NCBI GenBank assembly: GCA_020536535.1
Contig: JAHLWZ010000821.1
Span: 1-64,000 of the forward strand
Origin: Pelomyxa schiedti
Taxonomy: Eukaryota > Evosea > Pelobiontida > Pelomyxidae
DNA length: 64,000 bases
Direction: 5' to 3'
Under the pieces are notes generated by a model. That model worked only from the letters and a program-made list of their open reading frames with translations, did no database searches and was not told where the DNA came from. This document shows positions 32,550-44,267 of this stretch, piece after piece (within the stretch, counting starts at the first letter, position 1; each line of letters starts with the position of its first letter). The translations under genes were made by a program, and so were the position numbers.

Positions 32550-34093
32550 ATGCAAGCAGAGGAACAGCGCGTAGTGTTGTCGAATCCACCTTCTTCTACG
32601 TTGGGCAGTGGCACTGTAGAGATCTCAACCAATGAGGGAGATCTCGTTGAGATTCAATGTACTCTTCGTGTGGCTGAGGCATGTGACACACACACCGAAA
32701 GGGAGACCGATGCTCGCAGTGTGGAAATTCATGGTGCAACGAGTGCCCTCGAACCCGGCAAAAACAATTTTCATCAGTGGAGAGCTCGACTAGTATCATA
32801 CACTTTGCCGTGTTTGGTTTATGCATGCGCTTCTATGAGTACTACATTGCTTAATAAGGCATGTGTGTACGAAGTACAGCCACATGGAATGCTTAAAAAC
32901 TACCCCATATTCGTTCTCTTTGCTCAGGTGAGAAATTACCAAATAACAAGTCTTTTAATTTTTCTTAGCACAGTGTTACTGCTGCAATTGTGTGGTTAGT
33001 GTATGCTCTTGGGTTTTTACCCTTGCTATTTGATGGTGTCACTGCAGGAGTTGTTGCAAAATGGATTCCCCTTGACCTGTTGTTCGTTGGAATGTTGCTC
33101 ACTAATATGAACGCGTGAGCCTCATGCACTCTTTAGCAAAGCTCCCCTATCGTTTACCTCACATTCTTCAGGCTTCACTCTGTTTCAATACCTATGGTAA
33201 CGGTTTTCAAGTCATTCTCTACAGTCCTTACTGGTATTGGTGACTTTGCAATCTTTGGACAACCTCTATCCCTCGATATCGCTGGAAGTCTACTCGTTAT
33301 GGTACACGCCTTGTCTTTTTCCAATCTAAAAACTAATTATTAGGTTGCTTCATCTCTAATTGCAAGCTTCAATGATCTGGAATACAACAGCACGGGATAT
33401 TTCTGGATGATCTCAAATTGTGTGCTTACTAGCACTTATGCCGTACTTTCCCACAGTCATATATTTGTTTTTGTGGCCTTATCTAACGTGAGCCACTTCC
33501 GCTATAGCTATACATGCGAATGGCGTTGAAAGCAAAAGTTTCTGACTTCACTGCCGTATTCTTGAACAATTTGATTGCCTTGCCTTTCCTGCTCCCGTTC
33601 ATGGTACTTTCTGGTTCTTTGAGCTCCTGGATAAGCAGGTGACTTGGTGGGCAAGGTGCGCAATATACGGCGGATTGACCTCACTTTCAGCACAATCTCT
33701 TCCAGTCTATGGTTTCAATTTGCATTTGGTCTGAGTTGCCTTTCCGGCTTTGCTGTATGCTGTGGGACTTTCTGGTGTGTCCGAAGTACCTCCCCAACAA
33801 CCTACAGGTAAGAAGCTTCATAGTTACATTCTTTCCTTCTTACCCGTTACAGTGTTGTTGGCTCCCTTAACAAGATACCTCTGTCATTCATCGGCTGGTT
33901 TATATTTGGCGCCTCCATGACCACACTGGGCCTAGTGAGTGTGTGTGTTGGATTAGTTGGCGGAGTCTGGTATTCCATATCCAAGTTCCGGCAGGACAGA
34001 ACACCACTGCCGCAACCACAACAAGTAAGCCGGACTCCCAGAACTTCTACTAAACCAACCAACACACACCAAGTTCGCCCACACGACGTATAA
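32550..34093 (+). CDS. Golgi nucleotide-sugar transporter, GDP-mannose transporter type
   Basis: A drug/metabolite-transporter-fold antiporter that should import GDP-mannose (or another GDP-sugar) into the Golgi in exchange for GMP. An N-terminal cytosolic region of about 80 residues precedes the first helix (SYTLPCLVYACASMSTTLLN). Later exons give LDLLFVGMLLTNMNA, HSVSIPMVTVFKSFSTVLTG, SLIASFNDLEYNSTGYFWMI, LYMRMALKAKVSDFTAVFLN and NLIALPFLLPF. The last helices contain VVGSLNKIPLSFIGWFIFG, where GSLNK corresponds to the GALNK nucleotide-binding motif of yeast Vrg4. The tail is short, basic and Pro/Thr-rich, with the stop at 34091-34093. The STGYFWM and LYMR motifs favour the GDP-mannose branch. 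About nine introns are present. Confidence 0.88.
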
Positions 34094-34361
34094 TGCAAGT
34101 TTGTAGCCTTTCCGCAGACGAAACGAGACCCCGAGTTTGTTTCCTGTAACGCCTTGAACGATCGGCCAATCAGGCCGCCTACTTACCCCTAATGGAGAAA
34201 ACGAGCAGATTTCGTGGTTGATCTTTTTTTCAGTTTCTCTTCTCTCCAAGCCAATCGGTAATTTCATTAGAAAATAACCCCCCACCAACTCCACACGAGA
34301 CCTTTGCTCGTGATCCTCTTCCTCCTGAGACTGATAGCGTCGTGCAAGAGTAGCCACATAA
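34094..34361. other. intergenic / unresolved 5' region of the Cdc7-like kinase gene
   Basis: This stretch follows the transporter stop and precedes the open frame of the kinase gene. It probably holds the transporter's polyadenylation region and the kinase promoter, and perhaps a first exon: an ATG at 34192 opens a short frame, and a T-rich TTTTTTTCAG acceptor follows, but I could not find a splice that keeps frame with the kinase exon. Confidence 0.3.
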
Positions 34362-37300
34362 AGTCCCAACGGTCAACAACAAAAACGATCGAGAATTCCG
34401 AAGACCGAGCTGTCTACGCAAATTGACCAACGGACGGACGACGAGGACGACGCGTCGCTCTTAGCCGACTACGCGTCGGTGCTTTGTGCGAAGCCCGCGA
34501 GTTTGCGCACGCTACCAATTGTTTCGCCCGGTGGGGAAGTGTCCCCCAGCACAAACACGCCCCCGTCGCCGATTATGGGACGGCAGTCACCTACTCAGCA
34601 ACACCAGCACAAGCACCGCGGCCAAGTGCTCTCACGATCCCCGCGCACGAGACCCACAATCGGGTCCTGGTCGCCAGAGACCACGCCTTTAAAAGAAGCC
34701 AGAGTACAAGGTACCCCGCAAGTCCCAGTTTCGAACCCCCCGGCGGCCGAAACGTCGCCAAAGTCAAATTGTAACACTAACAATGGTGGATTCCGAAGGG
34801 TCACAGCGGCTCCTGATGTCCCTGCCAAGGGACCTCCGTTGGTGCCACTGTTGTGTTCCTTGGTTATTCCCCATCCCATAAATCCACCACCGCCACCTCC
34901 ACAGTTATCTCCTCATGCATCAATACCATCCAATCCCACAATACTATCACCACCATCATCAACAGCACAGAAGCAGGAGAACCCTCTGTCACCTAGTTTT
35001 GTAAGGGGACCTTCTCTGCTCTCGCAGCAGCTGCAGCAAGAACAATATGACACATCAGTGCACTCAAAACAACAGGACACACATTCTCACTATGGAATTG
35101 GAATTGGAATGGGAATGGGAATGGCACAGTGTTCTGACACGTCTTCCGTTGTGAGTCACCCACCTAGGACTTCATCTCCAGTTAACATGCAACCGAACAG
35201 ACTGGCTCCACCCTCAGTCACAAATGCTCTGGACAATAGTCCCAAATGCCCGCGATTTGTATCTGGTTCCTCTACCCCACTTGCTTCGTCACTTCCATTG
35301 TCAGACCACACGATTAAACAGATTCTCCCAGGCCTGACTTGCACCCCTTCCAAGCTGAGTACATCTTTTCGCAATGGCTCTCCTCTGGACTCGTTTGTCA
35401 AAGCAGTCCAACCACACGTGAAAGTTCCGTCACTTACTCCCCCTCCTTCTGAGGCTGAGGACCTTCTACCTGCCCCAACCCCCATTACCCCATCCAGATC
35501 TGCGCCCAATCTTCAAACTCTGGTGGTTTCTGCACTAGAATTGCTGCCTCCTGCACAAGACCAGATACTAACCCCAAAAAGACCAGTACTGCGACGCCTC
35601 TCTTCTACCTCCCGTCTTTCCTCCCTGGTTGGCCTTGTACCTCCTCCTACCCCTTCACAACCTTCAAACACCACCCCACTTCCACCTTCTTCAACTGTTC
35701 CCATACATCACGCTAGAGCATTGTCGGCTTCTGCTTCTGCAGACCCATCCACTCCCGAGCGATCCCCCTGCCAAACTGGAGTGTTATCTGGAAATACTCC
35801 TCTGGTTAATCCTGCATCACCACCTATCGCAATTCCAATCACCCGTAGTACCTCTTCTTCATCTCTTTCCTCTTCTTCCTCTTTCCCTTCAACTGATACC
35901 TCCTCTGAATCTTCTGATACTTGCACTTGCCCCAATCCCTGTTCAGGACCTCCTGCCTGTTTATGCAGTTGCCATTGCTCCAAGTCTGTGCTCTCTAGCC
36001 AACGAGATAGAAGATATACGCGGTCACCTTCAGTTAGTGATATTTTTTGTTCCAAAAGTAGTTCTTCTGGCAAGGTTGAGAGCGAAAGTGGAAGCGATAG
36101 TGGCTCTAAAACTGATCCCAGCAGTGAAACTGCAAGTGACCAAGAACAAAAACCAGAAAGCAACAGTTCAACCCCACGACAAGAGCCTTCAAGTGAAACC
36201 ACTTCCAAAAGATCAACCCTTACCACCCTGATTGGGAAAATTGTACCCTTCCATCCAAATTTTTTTCAAACTAACATGTATAGTCTATTGGGGAAACTAT
36301 TGGTCGCGGAGCCACAGCCGTTGTATTTAAGGGGCTTGTTGAAAGTGGAGACCGTTGTGGTGAAGTTGTTGCTCTCAAGAGATTAGATGCAAATGTCATG
36401 TCGAAAGATTTTTCTAATTCTATCAAAGTATCTTCCAATCAGTTTTTGTATTGATACACAAATGTCATTATTCTCTAGGCAGAAATAAGCTTATTGCAGA
36501 AACTCCAACACCCCCACATTGTGAGTGTTCTAGGCCAATATGAAATGAACTCCCAATTATTTATTATTCTTGAGTATGCCATTAAAGTACTTGAACCTGA
36601 GCATTAAACATTAAAGATATGCCGAAAATGGTTCACTTGCCAATCTTACCCGGGAATTCGGTTCCCTTCCTGAGCCACTGGTTGTTTTGTATACAAGACA
36701 AGTAAACTATACACACTATGTAAGCGTTGAAATCTTTATATAGGTTTTAAATGCTGTAGAATACCTTCACAAAGAAAATGTCATTCACAGGTAAATTTTC
36801 TTGGTTGTAAAGTTGTTCACCCAAAAAAAAAAGAGATTTGAAAGCTGGTTTGAATGTCTTTGTTTCCAAAATACATTTTGATGTTTGTTGTAGGCAATGT
36901 TTTATTGTCCAGATCTGGAGGAGTCAAGCTTGCTGGTATAAACTATCCTCTCTAACTTTTTCTTACCTAAGTGCAATTAAGATTTCGGGGTTGCAGCAGT
37001 AATCAAGGAAAATATCAAGCACTATAGTGTTGTGGGGTCGCCGTATTGGAGTATGTGTTTACAGTATACATTACCTTCTCATTCTTGCAAATCCCAGTGA
37101 GCCCCGAGATCATACAAAGAGAAGGACACTGTGCTGCCTCAGATATTTGGTATGCAAAGACCTTGAGGAGTAACTTCATAATCTCTTCGTAAAGGAGTCT
37201 GGGATGCACTGTGATTGAGTTACTAACAGGCTCACCTCCATTCTATGGGTTTGCAGTGTCCTTCTAACCGTCCCTCCACCTACACTCTTGCCCAATGTCT

Positions 37301-38699
37301 AAACCTTGACAGATCACCCCCAATGACTGCCATGTATAAGATTGTTCAAGAAGAAATTCCTCTTCCAACAGACATTTCAGCGGTCCTATCCTTCTTTTGG
37401 TAATTTTTGTTACTAACCCGCTGCAGGAAATGCAAGACTTCCTCAAAAAGTGTTTTATTAAAACTCCAGAAGATAGGCCATCTGCCTCCATTCTTTTGCA
37501 ACATCCTCTTTTCCGCTCCCACCAACATGTTTTCCCCTTCGTAATTTATATTTTCTTTTCCTTATTTCCACAACTTAGGATGACATGCTACCAATGGACG
37601 TGAAAGAATTAAAAAGAACGGTCAGGTATTACCGTAGAACCAAGTCGACACGCAATCTAGGTTATTTTTTTATGCCTCAATGCTTTTAAGTCATTTAACT
37701 TCTGTAGCGGAATACTTTGTACCAAACACTCCGACAGATCCTAGAACGAAAACACCAAAGACACCCCTACCCCCTGGATTGGTTGAAGGTACCAATAGCC
37801 TTACAAACCTGCAAGAGCAAATTGCTGCCCTGCAACGGAACAACAAACAGCTAGAAGCAGAAAGAGAAAAAATCAAGTTGCAATCCGACATGTACGCTGC
37901 CAGTAACAAAGCTCTCTCAGTTGCGTTTCCAACAATCAAGCTAAAATAATGAACCATTAATTCTTTCCTCAGGATGAACTTAGGGAGGTTCTCAACTCAC
38001 ACAAACAGCTTGTTTGGGCAACCTACTATTATGTGTCATCTCTGGATGGGAACGCTAACAGGTTTCTACCTCCATTTGACTTTTTCTAATACGGAATTGA
38101 ACACTCTTCCTCCACAAAGTGCGTTGAAGAAGGAAATACAAACACACTTCCGCATGCTTCTTGAGCAGCAGTATCAAGAGTTGTTTCCAAAACCATCATC
38201 ACCCGCCACTCCACACGCAAACAAAACGGGCAGTGCCAGCAGCCCTGCCTCATTCCAACGCATTACACACTCCCACTCTTTCTCCATCTCCAGCATTTCC
38301 AGTTCAAGTTCCAACTCCAGCACAAGCAGTACCGGATCACCAAAAAGTTCACCCAGCAGCCCAGCAGCTTCTCCAACCATGAAACCTTCAGAGAAGAAAA
38401 AAGAAACGGACTTCAAACTCAGCAACCCGGAGACCAAACTCCCACACTCAGCACGTGAGACGCCACCATCAGAAAAGAAGCACCGGTTCTGGAAATTCAC
38501 AAAGAAGGAGCCCGCGAAAGAGAGCCCAAGAGAAACAACAGCTTCTGCTTCTGCCACTGCTTCCGGTGATATATCCAAGGATGTATTACCGAGCACACCA
38601 GAGCGATGTACCATTGGTGTGTACTACCCCCCTTTTGGTTTTATCACAATTCTTATGTGATTCTTTGCAGATAACCCCCTCGTAAAATATTTTTTCTGA
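34362..38699 (+). CDS. Cdc7/SepH/MAP3K-epsilon-like protein kinase, start unresolved
   Basis: A STE11-group kinase related to fission-yeast Cdc7, Aspergillus SepH and plant MAP3K-epsilon. The first exon, open from 34362, has no in-frame ATG before a GTG at 34479, so the true start must lie in an upstream exon or be non-AUG. About 620 residues of Pro/Ser/Thr-rich sequence precede the kinase. Kinase exons give SIGETIGRGATAVVFKG, VVALKRLDANVMSK, QKLQHPHIVSVLGQYEMNSQ, VLNAVEYLHKENVIHRDLKA, GNVLLSRSGGVKLA, DFGVAAVIK, VVGSPYW, SLGCTVIELLTGSPPFYG, MTAMYKIVQEEIPLPTDISA and EMQDFLKKCFIKTPEDRPSA. The HRDLKAG motif needs a 14-base microexon at 36834-36847. Downstream are a coiled coil (LQEQIAALQRNNKQLEAERE) and a Ser-rich tail. 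I close the gene with a last small exon (DNPLVKYFF) ending at 38699; reading through instead stops at 38660. Confidence 0.85.
36834..36847 (+). other. 14-base microexon encoding the kinase catalytic loop
   Basis: The exon AGATTTGAAAGCTG sits between an acceptor (AAAAAAAAAAG) and a donor (GTTTGAATG). Joined to the flanking exons it completes H-R-D-L-K-A-G-N, the invariant catalytic loop. Without it the kinase has no HRD Asp and the frame shifts. It is inferred from the motif and splice dinucleotides, not from transcripts. Confidence 0.7.
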
Positions 38700-39109
38700 A
38701 CGCAACCCCATTTTTGTAACAAAAGAAAAACACTCAACGCCGTCAAGGTCTTGTGTTTTCTTTTAAATACCAAATTGGCGTGGGTGCCTGGCGCAAGGCG
38801 TTTCCACCCACTTCGCTACATTCCCAAATCTGCTTAGAGATGTTCCAGAATTCCACTACTTTTTCTCCCCGCTCTCCTCAATGGAAACCAACCAGATGGG
38901 GGTAACGAATACTGTCGCTCTTCAAAGATTTTCCGGCCTTTCAAAGTGATGTTACTTCTTTTTTCTTTTCCAGATTGACTAATCAACGTTCCTCTTCATT
39001 CTCACAATATCTCAAGAGGAGTGCTTCGTTTTCTTAAGACACCCCCAGTGTAAATTCTTTCGCTGCGTTGACAACCAGGCGATAAAAGAGAGAAAAAAAA
39101 AATTCCGTC
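38700..39109. promoter_or_regulatory. intergenic: kinase 3' end and promoter of PAK-like kinase
   Basis: These 410 bases separate two kinase genes on the same strand. An A-rich run (GAGAGAAAAAAAAAATTCCGTC) immediately precedes the ATG at 39110. No further feature is recognised. Confidence 0.35.
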
Positions 39110-42100
39110 ATGGACGAGGTGCGAAGGATCACTTCGTATGTGGCCGAATCTACGACAAACCACGACCGAGTACCGCACCACGGAAACCACTCGAAGTCCG
39201 TCAGCAACCCGCAATTGAGAAGGACCAATGTTTCGACGCTGAACGGCGTTTCCGGGAGTGTTGGGGTTGTTGGCAGTGGCGGCGGCGGCGCCGTTACGGC
39301 CGCTGAGGAAGCGAGAAAATCGCTGTCTTTGTCATCACCAACTCTCGGCGGTGCTAAGAGTGTGAGCAGCAATCGCAACTCAACAACGTTGGAGCACAGC
39401 TCGAGCGAAGGAAGCGATATCACCACCAAGTGCACTCCCACCGACGAGTCGTTGAGGCTTCGTCGGCGTTACTCGGAACGAGAGCTGCCACAGGTCGGCT
39501 CGTCCGACTGCACTGTTTCCGATCGGAATTCACGGAAACACCACGAGAGCAATCAACAACAACAGCAACAGCAACAATCTCCGCGACGACAGGAACTTCC
39601 TGCCCTCGATCTTCGCCTCGCTTCAGCGAAACCTTCATCCGAGTCACCCCCCAGGGCCAAGCACCTGAGCTGTCACACGCCCCCACCGGTACTGTGCCGT
39701 AGATTTGGCATATTTATTTTACCAGTAAGACATTCTGACCTAAGTTTGTAACAGGAAATATCTATAAGAGGCTTAGTTACAACACAAGAAATATCTCAAC
39801 CTACTCATTCAGCACCGCACCCAAAAACCGATAATTCTGCAAATGCCTCCAGAGGTAATCCAGATTTTAAAATCAATGGCTCTTACAATATTTATTCCTC
39901 CCTTTAAAAGAGGCTCGACTCAGATCTCACTCTTGCCCCAGGCCTTCATCGTGAGTCAAATCCCTTTTTTCTACTGGGTGTAAACACATAACAAAACAAT
40001 AGGCATAAACCTTCTCTTCCACAGGAAGAACCTGTTTCGCCACCTCTTAGGAGTGCATCTGATGTTCTCTCATTTAACCCAGTACATGAACACCATCTCA
40101 GATCTGCATCGGTATGTGGAACAGAAATTGAATCCCGCCAGCCAAGACCTCATTATGAGAATCCCCATAAGCAGCTAAGTAGGATAATTATGATCTGTCG
40201 CAAACGGTGGTTAACACTCCTGTAGACGAAAGAAAGGACTTTGTTCCACCCCAAAGAAGTCTCACAGTTGGTTCTGAACACCCAGAAACAGCTATTGCAT
40301 CAGGTCACCAATCACGGCGCTGTTATGGCCCATACCCTTCCCAATCTCCTTCATTGGCTCCTCAAATGCTTCCTCCACAAAAACAGAGCTTGCCACCTCT
40401 GTCTTCAAGAAAAACACCGCAAATTGAGCAACAGAATTCTTTTGCTAGTGAGTATAATCGGCACCATAAAGGGCATGAAGCTGTTGAAAGAAACGAACCA
40501 CAGGACCCAAGCAGTGCTGAAGGGAAAGTAATATTTTATTTTCCATTTAGGATCGTTCTTCATCAATTTTCAGGACAATACCAGTAGTATATCATTATCA
40601 TTTCAAGATCAAAAAAGGCTTCAACAGGAACTTGAAGTGCACGTCAAGTTAGCTCTACAGGAAGAGCAGAAGAAGATCGCCAAACAGAAAGCTAAAGTGG
40701 CAATGGAAGAAAATGCAATCAATTCACTAACATCAATCTCAAAAAGGAACAAGAAAGACTCTCCAATCAACTGAGTGCTATGGCATCTCGTCTTCAAATT
40801 GTGGAGGAGAAAATAAGTAGTCAAGATGCTACAATAGAGTTATTGAAACGCCGATTATCTGGAGTATTTCTCATAACCGTTTTGTTAGATTCGTGACTTT
40901 TCATAGGAGCTTCACCCTCCAACATACCCAACACATCATCGATCCAGAAGCTGGGGTGATATGAAATCCCCAGATGTTTTGGCACACCAGTCTCATCAAC
41001 CAACTGTCAAACCCGAACCAACTCCAGTACCTCCACAATCTACAACTCCTTTGCAACAAACCGTCACTCCACCGCCACCATCTACTACCCCTCTGCAGCA
41101 AACCGTCGTACAAGCGAAGCCAGAAGATGCTCCACATGGGTTCTTCAAAAAATCATTTCTCTCCAAGAAGCTCTTCAACAAACAGGCCCCTCCTAGCAAA
41201 AGCCCGGCCATTTCTAGCGATAAATCTTGCACAACAACTTCAGCCAGCAATCCAACTTCATCTGCCAATTCGACTTCATCTAGCAATGGTTATGTCAAAT
41301 CTGCTATGGCTGATGTTCTTTTTTCTGGATTACTAGGTGGCGTTGGCGTTAAGGACTCCAAGTACTGGGAACACCGAGATGAAGCACCTCCACCAGCAAA
41401 ACCAGAACCCGAACTCGATATTTTAGATGTTGCACCAGCAATATCTTCAACGGGGGATTATGGAGAGATTAAGTTGATAGGAGAGGGGTCTGCTGGCAAG
41501 GTAGAGTGTTTTTTTTTTGTTTTTTGATCCTCAACGTTATTCAAATTCTTTTTAGATCTTTTCTGCCCTTCAAAAGTCATCCAAAAAAAAAGTTGCCATT
41601 AAAGTTATACCTTTGGCTGACAGAAATAAAAAACAGGTGATGAGATTTTTTTCCTCGTTTGTACTATGTTAACCCCTTCCTAAGCTTATCAATGAAATAT
41701 TAGTGATGAAATCTTCACATCACCCAAACCTCATTTCATTCATCGACTGTTTCACTAAAGGTGACCAAATTCGAATTGTAATGGAGTAAGTCCTCAGGTC
41801 AACAAAAACTTGAAATGCTAAAACGGAACAGGTACATGGATGGTGGTACATTAACAGATGTACTTGATAATCATCATCCCCTGTCCACCCATGTGATAGG
41901 TTACGTATGTTATAGTGTACTCAAAGCATTAGAGTACCTGCATTCCAACAACAAAATACATAGGTATGACATAAAATTAAAAGTCCATCACCCAAATTGC
42001 AAAAGGGATATTAAAAGTGACAATACACTTCTTGGGAGAGATGGAACTTGTAAAATAGGCGATTTTGGTTATGCTTCATCTCTGTCAAACCCTCATTCCC

Positions 42101-42704
42101 TCCGACACTCGGTACAGTTCTCTTTATCTTTTTTTTAAATCTTATTCCTTTGAAGATTGTTGGTACACCCTACTGGATGGCACCAGAAGTTGTTAAGACT
42201 AAAGAATACAATTCTAAGGCGTGTACGGCCATTTTCTCCTAGAGATTGACCAAGTGCCAGGTAGACATTTGGAGTCTGGGCATAATGGTGATGGAAATGG
42301 TGGACGGTTCCCCACCCTTTATACAGCATCCACCTCTCAATGCTCTGATACTGATAGCAGCCCAAACAACGCCGCCACCGCCGCTGAACCCGAGTGACTG
42401 GACCGCATTACTAACTGCCTTCACCACACTGTGCCTGGACATAAACCCCAGCAACCGGCCAACCGCAACTGCCTTACTGCACCACCCCCTCCTTGCACCG
42501 TTCTCATCGGCTACAGCTACAGAAAGCAGCACTTACCTACAAGGTAAACAGCAGCTAGCCTCCCTCATTGTAACATCAGGAACCCAGAACAACCCTCCAC
42601 CATCACCAACTCCTAATGCCAATACTAATACCAACACCAATACCAGTACCAGTACCTCAAAAGCCTCCTCAGACCACCACAAAAGCTCCAAGAAACGGCA
42701 CTAA
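39110..42704 (+). CDS. PAK/STE20-like protein kinase
   Basis: A serine/threonine kinase of the STE20/PAK type. A long disordered N-terminus (MDEVRRITSYVAESTTNHDR onward) contains a Gln run and a charged coiled-coil exon (LEVHVKLALQEEQKKIAKQK). No clear CRIB Rac/Cdc42-binding motif was found. The kinase domain has LIGEGSAGKIFSALQKSSKK, KVAIKVIPLADRNKKQ, LINEILVMKSSHHPNLISFI, YMDGGTLTDVL, YLHSNNKIHRDIKSDNTLL, IGDFGYASSLSNP, VGTPYWMAPEVVK and VDIWSLGIMVMEMVDGSPPF, ending near NPSNRPTATALLHHPLL. HRDIKSDN is split by an intron beginning GTATGACATA. The activation loop holds GTPYWMAPE. The tail is Asn/Thr/Ser-rich low complexity. The kinase looks catalytically complete. It follows the Cdc7-like kinase on the same strand; the sequences are different subfamilies, so a recent duplication is unlikely. 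Confidence 0.88.
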
Positions 42705-42855
42705 CCCACTGCTATACCATGACCATTCCACAGAGCAGGGTCACCAAAGTCCAACCAAGGGAGTGTTTATTGGGGCGTGGGAGGGAGGGACATTTTTGTT
42801 TGTTTTGTTGTTGTAGTAATGAATGAAATACAAAAAAAACTTGTGTACTATGTCT

Positions 42856-44132
42856 TTATTCCTTCTTTCTGTGTGCTGCCACCCAAGCGGAAATAGCAGA
42901 CTTGATGGGAACGCAAGGAGTCAGCACTGGGTTTAGGTGGAACGGGGCACCGGTTATGGGTGAACTGTTTTGTTTCTGCAACCAGGATGAAATGGCAGAC
43001 TTCTCATACAAGAATCCATCTGGTGCAACAACAGGCTCCGTCATGATCTCCAATGTTATGGGGCACATGTATTCATTTGGTGGGTCACAAGTGAACGCAG
43101 TTGTATGTACAGAAATGTTTGTGTTGTCACTGTCATCAGGGAGTCTCTGGACATATGCCTGTGGAACATATCCAAATTTAGAACCACTCCCGACAAATAG
43201 CCATCCTCGAGCAGCTGATTTCAGCACATTGACAAGATCGCCTTCTGCCAGTGTCAACTCTGCTCCTACTCCATGGTGTGCGTAGAGCATGCGGCCTTTG
43301 AATGGGGTAACAACTTGAAGTGGTTGCTGACTTAGCTTCTCGACGTATTTTGCAGGTATGTAACCAGACGCAGATTGCCTGTTAGTAGCATATAACCATC
43401 CATTTCGTGCTTCTCTCTCGATTGTAAGAAGATCCCCAACAGTTATTGTAAGTTCATTGCCCGTGCCGGCGTGATTGTACAGTACCCGGGCCTCATATGG
43501 GTATTCTGGAAAGAAGTTACAGGTGAAAGTGCTAAAATTGATTTACCTTGCGGAAGTATTTTGAGATAAGCGTGAGGAACGTAACCGGTAGAACTGTCCT
43601 TTTTAACGAAGACCCATCCACCTTGTTGGGCACATGGAGGCCGAGACATGATTTGTACTTTGTCACCTTTTTGTATAGAAAGCTCGATGGGTGAATGTGA
43701 TTCAAAAGAGTGGACGGCCTCAGCTAGCGTTAAAGGTTCAGACTCGAGAGCTGAAGAGACTTTGGCCTACACTTTTGGTGTGTCACTTGAATTTGAATGA
43801 CAGAAGTAATACCACTGAGCCAGGTTGTGGCGATTGCTTCGGGGGTTGGTTAGGATCCCAGTTATTTTTGTTTATCCTCGAAACGTATCCTTCCGGCACG
43901 TGACCCTGAGCGCCGGTGCTCGTGAGTCTCGCCAAGATCCACCCTACACCACGAAGTTCGATTACGGAAGGCTAAACAAAAGATACACACCCCTTGCGCA
44001 CGCTCGTATAACGTCAAGAACATCGTCTTTCTTGAACGACAACTCAGATGGGCTGGTTCCATCATACGAATACAAAGCCACCGCATAGTACGGGTATCCG
44101 TCTGTTTCCGGAGCCACGGCCCCACTTGCCAT
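42856..44132 (-). CDS. four-SH3-domain U-box protein (probable E3 ligase)
   Basis: An adaptor-type U-box ligase with four SH3 domains in tandem. SH3-1: YYAVALYSYDGTSPSELSFK ... GHVPEGYVSRI. SH3-2: ELSIQKGDKVQIMSRP ... GGWVFVKKDSSTGYVPHAYL. SH3-3: ARVLYNHAGTGNELTITVGD ... NGWLYATNRQSASGYIPAKY. SH3-4: MLYAHHGVGAELTLAEGDLV ... ARGWLFVGSGSKFGYVPQAY. Each has the ALYxY-like start, the conserved Trp and the GYVP/AYV end. The C-terminus is a U-box: EYMCPITLEIMTEPVVAPDG, LYEKSAISSWL, VPIKSAISAWVAAHRKKE-stop. I chose the ATG at 44132 because SH3-1 follows directly; one at 44192 adds 20 residues. Proline-rich ligands of the SH3s could be its substrates. It converges with the PAK-like gene. Confidence 0.92.
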
Positions 44133-44267
44133 GGAGGAATTACGGAAAAAAATAATAAAAAACCGATCTGGCCGCTGTTTATTGCCTGCCATCAGATCTG
44201 TGAGAAAAAAATGTGCCTAAGAATCCAAAAAATGTGCGTAAGAATTCTTCTTCTCTTATCTAGTGCT

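Noticed and set aside
35708-36226. A 172-codon minus-strand frame opposite the Cdc7-like kinase N-terminus.
   Set aside because: It mirrors Ser/Thr/Pro-rich codons on the plus strand and shows no independent signal.
39110-40600. A CRIB (Rac/Cdc42-binding) motif in the PAK-like kinase.
   Set aside because: No convincing ISxPxxxxHxxH pattern was found in the N-terminal exons, so the kinase is called PAK-like only from its catalytic domain.
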